From Cuniculiplasma sp. (GTDB lineage: Archaea > Thermoplasmatota > Thermoplasmata > Thermoplasmatales > Thermoplasmataceae): a DNA stretch of 5,056 bases. Location of the stretch: positions 1 to 5,056 of the forward strand of contig JAGDXN010000040.1 in the NCBI GenBank assembly GCA_023256455.1, read 5' to 3'. Shown one piece after another: positions 1 through 5,056 of the stretch. Below the pieces are notes generated by a model that was not told the origin of the DNA, made no database searches, and was given only the letters and a program-made list of their open reading frames with translations. Position 1 is the stretch's first letter, and every line of letters starts with the position of its first letter. Position numbers and translations under genes: made by a program.

Positions 1-56
1 TAACGGAAAACCAATATATGAGATGTGTATCAATTCCTTATAGGTATGATTTATAG
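1..56 (-). CRISPR. Probable leader-proximal CRISPR repeat (27-56) plus partial first spacer (1-26)
   Basis: Read on the minus strand, positions 56 to 27 form a 30-base unit that begins CTATAAATCATACC, continues TATAAGG and ends ATTGATAC. Its plus-strand core TCAATTCCTTATAGGTA closely resembles a common family of type I repeats of the form GTTTCAATTCCTTATAGGTA followed by an AT-rich end. The ATTGATAC end corresponds to the ATTGAAAC-type end that becomes the 8-nt 5' handle of mature crRNAs. That end points left, so spacers should follow to the left and the leader should lie to the right, next to cas2. Positions 1-26 would then be the start of spacer 1. Only one copy is visible, so repetition itself is not shown. 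The similarity is from memory of repeat families, and the first repeat of an array can carry small deviations. The location directly after cas2, in the same orientation as the cas genes, is what one expects. Confidence 0.5.
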
Positions 57-178
57 GAGAAGAATGAAAAGCCTAATTTATACATTTCTATTCATCAGAT
101 TGAATTGAATAATAAAATTTATAAAGACTTAGAATTTCTTTAAATACTTAGGCAGCATAATTGAAGTCGGTTACACCA
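57..178 (-). promoter_or_regulatory. Probable CRISPR leader
   Basis: This AT-rich, gene-free stretch lies between the cas2 stop codon and the repeat-like unit at 27-56. I see no convincing reading frame in it. Read on the minus strand it contains several TATA-like elements and runs of A and T, as expected for an archaeal CRISPR leader, which both starts transcription of the array and marks the insertion end for Cas1-Cas2. The call depends on the neighbouring repeat being real. A plain intergenic tail of the cas operon is the alternative. Confidence 0.42.
118..125 (-). promoter_or_regulatory. Candidate archaeal TATA box of the CRISPR array
   Basis: The octamer TTTATAAA is palindromic and fits an archaeal TATA box. 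On the minus strand, a start about 25 bases downstream would fall near 93-97, roughly 40 bases before the repeat-like unit, which suits a pre-crRNA promoter. Other TATA-like elements lie nearby (minus-strand TATTTAAA at 139-146 and TATAAATT at 75-82), so the exact element is uncertain. Confidence 0.35.
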
Positions 179-439
179 CTATAAAAAATTGAATTCTTCT
201 TTATATCCAAATGCTATCTTTTTAATATAAGATTCCTGTTGAAACACCCATATTACTAGGGATTCGTTATCTTTCAGCTCTTCCTCGATACCCGATTGAA
301 GTTTCATAAGCTGTGACTCAGTTATATGTCCCTCAAAGACGCTATTATGAGTATGATGTAAAAACCTTCCTGCCAATATTTTGAATATTTGAGTTCTTTC
401 TGCATCCACATCATAAGATAGGATTGCATACATTATCAT
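179..439 (-). CDS. cas2: CRISPR-associated endonuclease/integration protein Cas2
   Basis: Cas2 forms the central dimer of the Cas1-Cas2 integrase that inserts spacers at the leader end of the array. The 86-residue product has the usual family length. It opens with the ferredoxin-like first strand and motif MYAILSYDVDAER, where the aspartates around residues 10-12 correspond to the conserved metal-site region. It continues with the RTQIFKIL helix, the SVFEGHIT strand and a late strand ESLVIWVF. The first ATG (439) overlaps the cas1 stop in an ATGA arrangement. A second ATG at 433 gives MYAILSYDVD, the more typical Cas2 beginning, and leaves a better distance from a GGAAGTGA stretch, so the true start may be two residues shorter. 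It is the last gene of the operon and ends with TAG just before the probable leader. Confidence 0.96.
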   Translation of the reverse strand: MIMYAILSYDVDAERTQIFKILAGRFLHHTHNSVFEGHITESQLMKLQSGIEEELKDNESLVIWVFQQESYIKKIAFGYKEEFNFL

Positions 440-1410
440 TCACTTCCCATGACATATGGTTCATATTTTTCTATACCGTAAATGTGCTTTATGAATTTGT
501 AAAGTTCTAGTCTGATCATTTCCCTGTGGCTTACGGTTCTTTTCAATCTCTGATGATAATGTACAAAATTCATCCACTTTTCCCATTCATGTAAGAAGGT
601 CTTCTTGCCATTTTCATTAAGCAACATCCCTCCCCCTTCCTCTGAGAAGAAATAAGCATTGGGCTTAATTATCTCCTGTTTTGTTATTTTTATAATAAAT
701 CTATCCACGTAAGGGATTTTAAATATTTCGGATATGTCCAGTGGAAGAGAGAATCTTCTATCTGAAGGCGAATGATAGAAGGAGATGGTCGGATTAAGGG
801 ATGTATAGTGGCATTCAGTAATGATTTCAGCATATAGTCTAGAATTGCCAAATGAGATCAATGCGTTTCCCATATTCAAAGGTGGTCTCTTGCTCCTCTC
901 AATTAAACAAAATTCCTCTGGAAGAATTGAATCTAGTTCTTCATAATACCTCTTTCTGATTCTCGCCTCTTCCAACATAAGTTTTTCGATACTTGTAACC
1001 TTGCCATCAAACTGAGCCCATGACAATTCCCTATCATATTTATGCAAAAATGACTTCATGTTTTCTATAACACCTTTCATTAGAATCAATGATGTTTCTA
1101 GTCTTCTATTGACATCCAGATAAAGTTTTACCTGTTCGACTGTTAGATCCCCACTCAGAAGCTTTTCTTTGGGCCAATATGTGCCCAAATAATTTCCGTA
1201 AAAACCAAAAAAGTTAATAGGAATTCCATTTTCCGAAGCCAACCTTAATGCCCCAGTGGTAATATCTCCTCCTGAATAGAAATTTATAGAATGAACATCT
1301 TCGACAGGTATCCTCCTAATTCCACTTGCAGAATCGAATCTGAAAGTCTTCTCTTCTACTCTTAATGTACCATCATTCAGAATAGTATAATTTTCGCTCA
1401 AGACCAACAC
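436..1410 (-). CDS. cas1: CRISPR-associated endonuclease/integrase Cas1
   Basis: Cas1 is the catalytic subunit of the spacer-integration complex with Cas2. The 324-residue length is typical. The N-terminal beta domain has TILNDGTLRVEEKTFRF and the family pattern GIPINFFGFYGNYLGTYWP (residues 62-80), followed by SGDLTVEQVKLYLDVNRR. The C-terminal helical catalytic domain shows the three expected metal-ligand positions: E148 in LMLEEARIRKRYY, H213 in ISFYHSPSDRR, and D225/E228 in LPLDISEIF. The enzyme therefore looks intact. The GTG at 1410 gives the longest product and overlaps cas4 by 13 bases. A TTG at 1401, which forms a TTGA overlap with the cas4 stop and sits 8 bases after GAGGTG, would give MSENYTILNDG and also fits family N-termini. 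It belongs to the adaptation block cas4-cas1-cas2. The hand-sampled cas1 sequence is AT-richer than the effector genes. Confidence 0.97.
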   Translation of the reverse strand: MLVLSENYTILNDGTLRVEEKTFRFDSASGIRRIPVEDVHSINFYSGGDITTGALRLASENGIPINFFGFYGNYLGTYWPKEKLLSGDLTVEQVKLYLDVNRRLETSLILMKGVIENMKSFLHKYDRELSWAQFDGKVTSIEKLMLEEARIRKRYYEELDSILPEEFCLIERSKRPPLNMGNALISFGNSRLYAEIITECHYTSLNPTISFYHSPSDRRFSLPLDISEIFKIPYVDRFIIKITKQEIIKPNAYFFSEEGGGMLLNENGKKTFLHEWEKWMNFVHYHQRLKRTVSHREMIRLELYKFIKHIYGIEKYEPYVMGSE

Positions 1411-1874
1411 ACCTCAGCATAACTACACCCACGACATATGGGTATCCTTACTGGTTTGGGGCATTCACCTTGAATGATCGACCGGATTCTGCCAATTGAA
1501 GTTTCGATTTTTTCATAATCAGGATGCACCTCTTTAACTTTCCTTACCTGAGGATAGTGAATAAATCCTTTGACTTCTCCTCCCAATACTTTCTGCATAA
1601 CGTACATATAATAAAGCACCTGCATCTCTTGAGCTTTGTTCTCCCCCTTACCCTTTTTGATTTCGTGAACTTCAAATACGCCGTCCTCTTTTATGAAATC
1701 GATGGCGCACACGTTTTCTATTATCAACTCTCTCCTCTCTCTCGGAAACGATTTATGATCGATGAATTCACCAATTCTCAAGTGTTCATTGAAAGTATTT
1801 CCGGCAACATTCCTGTGGTATAGCCACAATCTCGTTGGGCAGGAATAATAATGGAAGAAATACTCTCCTTTTAT
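1398..1874 (-). CDS. cas4: CRISPR-associated Cas4 (RecB-like Fe-S nuclease), start codon unresolved
   Basis: Cas4 trims prespacers and helps select the PAM before Cas1-Cas2 integration. Counting from 1874, the first cluster cysteine is C12 in HYYSCPTRLWLYHRN. The RecB-like nuclease motifs follow: H39 in GEFIDHKSF, D59 in CAIDF, E71 and K73 in HEIKKGK, and a QhxxY motif at 85-89 (QVLYY). The three C-terminal cysteines C147, C150 and C156 (CxxC and Cx5C) complete a 4Fe-4S site. The oddity is the start. The first usual start codon in frame is TTG at 1829, which would remove C12 and the CPTR motif. The frame stays open upstream to a TAG at 1940-1938 but contains no ATG, GTG or TTG. The boundary given uses ATA at 1874, which yields the typical IKGEYFFHYYSC beginning. 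ATC at 1883, right after the cas3' stop, is another option. The identity is secure; the 5' end is not. Confidence 0.92.
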   Translation of the reverse strand: MKGEYFFHYYSCPTRLWLYHRNVAGNTFNEHLRIGEFIDHKSFPRERRELIIENVCAIDFIKEDGVFEVHEIKKGKGENKAQEMQVLYYMYVMQKVLGGEVKGFIHYPQVRKVKEVHPDYEKIETSIGRIRSIIQGECPKPVRIPICRGCSYAEVCWS

Positions 1875-1884
1875 TCCTTCGATG

Positions 1885-3768
1885 TTAGATAAAGATGTTG
1901 AGTTCGTTTCGATCCACCCCTGAGGAAATTGACTTATCTACTGGTAACAGTCCCTGATGAATTGTGTAGAGGGCTTCCTTGAGGATCGTATAGCATTCAT
2001 CTCTTTGTTCGTCACTCAAATCTAAATCCCCAAGAGCCTTTTTTAGGGCACTGTACCACCGATCTCTGAATTTCCTATTCCCATCATTCTTCTGTATTTC
2101 ATCCCATTCGAATAATACAGAATCTCCACTTAGGAAGCCTGTGTATTTCAATAGAGGTTTTTTAGGGATCTCACGCCAGTTATTGATCACGAAAGTGTCG
2201 CCTTCAGTGGTAAACTCAGCATGTCTCAGGATCCAGACGTAATCGTATTCTGTTTGAATGCCCTTTGGTAGCCTCACCTTCACATTGGAGATTGCACCCC
2301 TGAAATATCCGTATGCCCTGAAGTAGTCATGCCACCAGCGCAGAAAATGCGTCTTATCCCCATAGTCTCCATCGCATTTTTCGACGACGTGGAGCGCACG
2401 GTCCACGTCCAGCAGTTTTCCACCTCCGAGAACAAGCAGTGACTCCATTATATGATCACGAAGTCCTTCCCTGTGCGTATTCTTATAAACGCAGTAGGTG
2501 AATACACGTGCGTTATTCCTGACAGCAGTTTCCTGGATGTGTTTAGCCTGCACTATTTCGGATACTTTCTTGAGGAAATCATAGTAATTATTAGTCTTTA
2601 TGCTCCTGAATTCATTGAGCCATTCCTCTCCTACGTGCAGATATACGGTTGAATCTTGATCCTGCCGGGAAAACCTTCCAAGTCTCTGGCTCAGGTTCTC
2701 AAAGTAGTATCCGGGTTCTATATGCCCCAATTCAACGTTTCCTATATTTACCCCTAGCTCAACCGCGGACGTAGCAACGATGATTCTCTCATTGAAATCC
2801 ACCTGAGAATCATGGAAGCCGTTTACGATCCTCGGGGTTATATCATTCTTGATGAGGAGATCTCCGAAACGTTCGCTCTCGAGTATGCTGTTGAAAATAT
2901 ACAGCATCTTACCGTTGCCTCTGGCCTCTAAAAAGGCTTGCACTTCATCAATGGTGCTGGAAATATCCTTTGTGGTGACTACGAGCTTCATATGACCCCT
3001 CAGCTTCCTACCTTTTCCTTTTTCTTTCGAAGGGGTTGCGGTAATTGACTTGATTGAGTCAGGGGCAATATCTTTAGTAACGTCTTCAAGAATTTTCTTG
3101 AATTTTTCGGAGGGTGTTGCAGAGGAGAAAACGAATCTCAGCATTGGAAATTTCGCCTTGACCGCTATAGTCGCGATTGAGAGTATTTTGCCAAGCGATT
3201 CCGGATCGTAAGTGTGATATTCATCAAACACAATCACAGATAATAGGGATAGGGGGTCCTGAAAATTGGTTGATTTCCTGAGAGCATATTCGTTGTTCCC
3301 CCAGACGTAATTGCCTGCTATGTAGAGGGAGAGAATATCCGGGGTCATTATTACCACATCATTGTTTAAAACAGCGCTGTATATCTGAAGCTGCCTACCG
3401 CCCTCTGTAACAGGAGTTTCACCAGTGATTGTGGTCACACTCACATTTTTCTTCTCGGAAGGATATGTTTCTTTATATTTTTCTACGTACCGCGGTATAT
3501 CCCTTTTGAGCTCTCTGATGATCTCCCTCGTGGGTTCAGAGATTAGGATATGGGGTTTGAATCCAGTGGACCTTATGTCTGCCACGAGAATGGGCAGGGT
3601 AAAGGAATAAGTTTTACCCGCACCTGTCGGCGCATCCATAAAAATAAATTTATGCTGACCAGAATGATCCTGTATCTCATTGATGAATTCCTGCTGAAAT
3701 GGCGAGAGCCCCTCCTCTCCTATCCCGATCTCCTCAGATTCAAATTCAAACACAACGTCTTCACTCAT
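1885..3768 (-). CDS. cas3': Cas3' CRISPR helicase without HD domain (type I-D)
   Basis: This is a superfamily 2 helicase that unwinds DNA at the target bound by the crRNA-guided complex. The 627 residues hold a full motor: Walker A at 46-53 (APTGAGKT), motif Ia near 77-83 (SEPTREI), TPD at 142-144, Walker B at 182-185 (DEYH), SAT at 216-218, motif IV around 288-294, motif V at 333-343 (TSAVELGVNIG) and motif VI at 361-368 (QRLGRFSR). The motor begins within about 45 residues of the N-terminus, so there is no HD nuclease domain in front. The C-terminal third (about 390-627) shows no HD motif either. This stand-alone form is expected for subtype I-D, where Cas10d carries the HD domain. The ATG at 3768 overlaps the end of csc1 by 8 bases (ATGAGTGA), which suggests coupled translation. 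Motif V carries Asn341 where related helicases often have Asp. The gene sits between csc1 and cas4, where cas6 is usual in I-D loci. Confidence 0.94.
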   Translation of the reverse strand: MSEDVVFEFESEEIGIGEEGLSPFQQEFINEIQDHSGQHKFIFMDAPTGAGKTYSFTLPILVADIRSTGFKPHILISEPTREIIRELKRDIPRYVEKYKETYPSEKKNVSVTTITGETPVTEGGRQLQIYSAVLNNDVVIMTPDILSLYIAGNYVWGNNEYALRKSTNFQDPLSLLSVIVFDEYHTYDPESLGKILSIATIAVKAKFPMLRFVFSSATPSEKFKKILEDVTKDIAPDSIKSITATPSKEKGKGRKLRGHMKLVVTTKDISSTIDEVQAFLEARGNGKMLYIFNSILESERFGDLLIKNDITPRIVNGFHDSQVDFNERIIVATSAVELGVNIGNVELGHIEPGYYFENLSQRLGRFSRQDQDSTVYLHVGEEWLNEFRSIKTNNYYDFLKKVSEIVQAKHIQETAVRNNARVFTYCVYKNTHREGLRDHIMESLLVLGGGKLLDVDRALHVVEKCDGDYGDKTHFLRWWHDYFRAYGYFRGAISNVKVRLPKGIQTEYDYVWILRHAEFTTEGDTFVINNWREIPKKPLLKYTGFLSGDSVLFEWDEIQKNDGNRKFRDRWYSALKKALGDLDLSDEQRDECYTILKEALYTIHQGLLPVDKSISSGVDRNELNIFI

Positions 3769-4447
3769 AGGGAGCTACCATCTCTCTCCAAGTTGAATCA
3801 TGTAACCCTTTCACTATGATATACTGAGAAGAGAAAGATTCTATCTTGTCAAGAGACACGTTCTTTATAGATGAAATGGTTTCTAGAGATCCACGAAATA
3901 CCTTTACAGTGTAAATGTTTCCCCAAACTTCACCTTCGGGGTCTCCCTGGATTTTTGTAATCTTAGCAAGGCAAGACCGCATATTACCAAGCCTTATGGT
4001 AAATGAGTTGGGGAGGCTCGCATGGTTTTTGTACGCCACCTTGAATTCAAACTCGTTTCCAGGCGAAAGGCCTTGCTTTCTTATCCAATTACGAAAGGGG
4101 GCATTTTTCGTGCTTTTAAAGGCGTCAAACTGGAAATAGCCCTCGCTGTTGAAGGATGTGGCAAAGTCATAGACCGGCAACATCTTCACCTCTGAAACAG
4201 GACGGGCAACTGATGATACAAAAGGCAAGTGTGGAAGTTCCTGATGGTAATTTGGCTTATGCGAATCTGCGGACGGATTATCATGGCGTAAACGTTCAAA
4301 ATTCACAAACCCAATTGATGCGTTTATAGCATACATAAGGGCAATGTCGCCTATCCAGGGTGCCGTCACCACTGCACCAGATGCTCCAGAATCAACCATG
4401 CTGCTGTAGTACAATGGATCCAGAAGCTCAAGACGAAATATCTCCAT
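3761..4447 (-). CDS. csc1: Type I-D Cas5 protein Csc1
   Basis: Csc1 is the Cas5-family subunit of the type I-D complex and is thought to bind near the crRNA 5' handle and target start. The 228-residue product begins MEIFRLELLDPLYYSS and has the Csc1-like WIGDIALMYAIN segment at 31-42, corresponding to the part of Csc1 where most members read 'ALTYAL'. A second family-like segment, SFTIRLGNMRSCLAKI, lies at 148-163. I chose ATG 4447 because it places the first beta strand at the N-terminus, as in the family. ATGs at 4453 and 4456 are close alternatives. An ATG at 4540 is open but would add 31 residues encoded inside the csc2 tail with no family resemblance. The gene overlaps csc2 by about 20 bases and cas3' by 8. 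The assignment is by remembered motif resemblance and by context. Cas5 of another type I subtype is the fallback. Confidence 0.84.
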   Translation of the reverse strand: MEIFRLELLDPLYYSSMVDSGASGAVVTAPWIGDIALMYAINASIGFVNFERLRHDNPSADSHKPNYHQELPHLPFVSSVARPVSEVKMLPVYDFATSFNSEGYFQFDAFKSTKNAPFRNWIRKQGLSPGNEFEFKVAYKNHASLPNSFTIRLGNMRSCLAKITKIQGDPEGEVWGNIYTVKVFRGSLETISSIKNVSLDKIESFSSQYIIVKGLHDSTWREMVAPYE

Positions 4448-5056
4448 TGCCATCATCTTCCGATTGTTCAGCTCTTGAATTATTACCTTTCCTATTTGTT
4501 TTCTTATCAGGCTTCTGATAGGAATACTTGAAGAATGCATCTATGTCATTCGCCAACACATCGTAGACCTTTATGAGGCTTTGCCTGTCAAGAGATTTCA
4601 ATAGATCTAAAAGTTTCCTAAGGTTCTCTTCCGACACAATCTTCATACCATCAATGCTGCTGGAATAGAAATCTCCAAGCATCTTTTCTTTCAACCAGTC
4701 GAAGCTTATCATCGTAGGGTCTTCCGGGGGATGTTTTGAGGACACGGAATAAGAGGTCACGGGGGGCTCAACCCTGCTTCCCACTATGCCAACCACATGG
4801 TTTCTGAAATTGGGACCCGTGATAGAGGTTGAGGCGCCGTAGGCAGTTTCCCTGAGGGATACAAGGAGATGCAGTAGTAGTTCTGGAGTCGGATCCTTCA
4901 GGGTGATGAAAGCCGGGAAAAAGACACCCGGTGCTACAAATTCAGTTGTAAAGAATGATGACCGCGTAGTTCCTGAATCCCTGTCATACATGGTACCCAT
5001 TTCATTCAAGGCGTTGTTTGTGAGTTTGTATGTTATATATTCGCTGTCTCTAATGC
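4428..5056 (-). CDS. csc2: Type I-D Cas7 backbone protein Csc2, 5' end outside window
   Basis: Csc2 is the Cas7-family subunit that polymerises along the crRNA to form the complex backbone. About 208 C-terminal residues are visible, where roughly 350 would be expected for the full protein. The frame is open through the right edge (last full codon ends at 5054). It reads YKLTNNALNE before the first usual start codon, a TTG at 5009, so that TTG is internal and not the start. Family-like segments follow: TTEFVAPGVFFPAFITLKDP, then LRETAYGASTSITGPNFRNH and VEPPVTSYSVSS, which match the Csc2 pattern of a PG-x-FP-x-hTLrDPT block followed by a YGA-x-T-x-TG block. The last 30 or so residues (SYQKPDKKT through GDISS) are highly polar and charged, probably disordered. 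The stop at 4430-4428 overlaps the csc1 start. The N-terminal RNA-binding part cannot be judged here. Confidence 0.87.
   Translation of the reverse strand, partial: IRDSEYITYKLTNNALNEMGTMYDRDSGTTRSSFFTTEFVAPGVFFPAFITLKDPTPELLLHLLVSLRETAYGASTSITGPNFRNHVVGIVGSRVEPPVTSYSVSSKHPPEDPTMISFDWLKEKMLGDFYSSSIDGMKIVSEENLRKLLDLLKSLDRQSLIKVYDVLANDIDAFFKYSYQKPDKKTNRKGNNSRAEQSEDDGNGDISS

Noticed and set aside
165..180. Small hairpin at the end of cas2 as an operon terminator
   Set aside because: The stem is six base pairs with a bulge, overlaps the stop codon, and is not followed by a T-tract in the direction of transcription.
1524..1823. Plus-strand open frame of 99 codons
   Set aside because: It lies wholly antisense to cas4, has no recognisable domain, and follows from the codon pattern of the real gene.
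1885..2600. Possible HD nuclease domain in the C-terminal third of Cas3'
   Set aside because: Histidines and aspartates occur (for example WWHDYF) but not in the spaced H...HD...H...D pattern of the HD family. I-D Cas3' proteins are known to lack it.
2452..4139. Several plus-strand open frames of 61-89 codons opposite cas3' and csc1
   Set aside because: All are antisense to genes with clear conserved motifs, show no family resemblance, and have no promoter or ribosome-binding support.
4448..4540. N-terminal extension of Csc1 by 31 residues
   Set aside because: The extension is encoded within the csc2 tail and has no similarity to Csc1 N-termini. The family's first strand starts right at the ATG at 4447.
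5007..5009. TTG at 5009 as the start of csc2
   Set aside because: The frame stays open to the window edge and the upstream residues (YKLTNNA) fit the Csc2 core. The product would also be far shorter than the family, so the gene is simply cut by the window.
3761..5056. Assignment to subtype I-A or I-B
   Set aside because: The Cas7 and Cas5 segments resemble Csc2 and Csc1, and the helicase lacks an HD domain. I-B usually has an HD-Cas3 fusion, and I-A would bring Csa5 and a different Cas7, neither of which is seen here.

Overview
The window holds one tightly packed CRISPR-Cas locus. Every gene is read leftward on the minus strand. In order of transcription the genes are csc2 (Cas7 of subtype I-D, cut by the right edge), csc1 (Cas5 of subtype I-D), cas3' (helicase without an HD nuclease), cas4, cas1 and cas2. 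About 180 bases of AT-rich sequence follow, and they appear to contain a CRISPR leader and the first repeat of an array that continues beyond the left edge. The subtype call (I-D) rests on the Csc1-like and Csc2-like proteins and on a stand-alone Cas3' helicase. In known I-D systems the HD nuclease sits in Cas10d, which would have to lie to the right of this window.

Layout: 4428-5056 is csc2 (about 208 C-terminal residues); 3761-4447 csc1; 1885-3768 cas3'; 1398 to about 1874 cas4; 436-1410 cas1; 179-439 cas2; 57-178 probable leader with an archaeal-type TATA box; 27-56 a CRISPR-repeat-like sequence; 1-26 what would be the start of the first spacer. Neighbouring genes overlap by 4 to about 20 bases, except at the cas3'/cas4 junction. 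I see no room for an internal promoter, so a single transcript starting to the right of the window is likely.

How it works (established for the families; assignment here by motif): Cas4, Cas1 and Cas2 select, trim and insert new spacers. Csc2 forms the backbone of the crRNA-guided complex and Csc1 sits near the 5' handle. Cas3' unwinds bound target DNA, and a Cas10d HD domain cuts it. Neither Cas10d nor a Cas6 crRNA-processing enzyme is in the window.

The organism is most likely an archaeon of moderate to low GC, judging from the TATA-like promoter elements, frequent AGA/AGG and ATA codons, and the I-D system. Cyanobacteria and other bacteria also carry I-D systems, so this is an inference. 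I cannot name a species.

The points most worth checking are: a cas4 gene with no ATG, GTG or TTG upstream of its conserved first cysteine; cas3' occupying the place where cas6 usually sits; the single leader-proximal repeat; and a base-composition step between the effector and adaptation genes.
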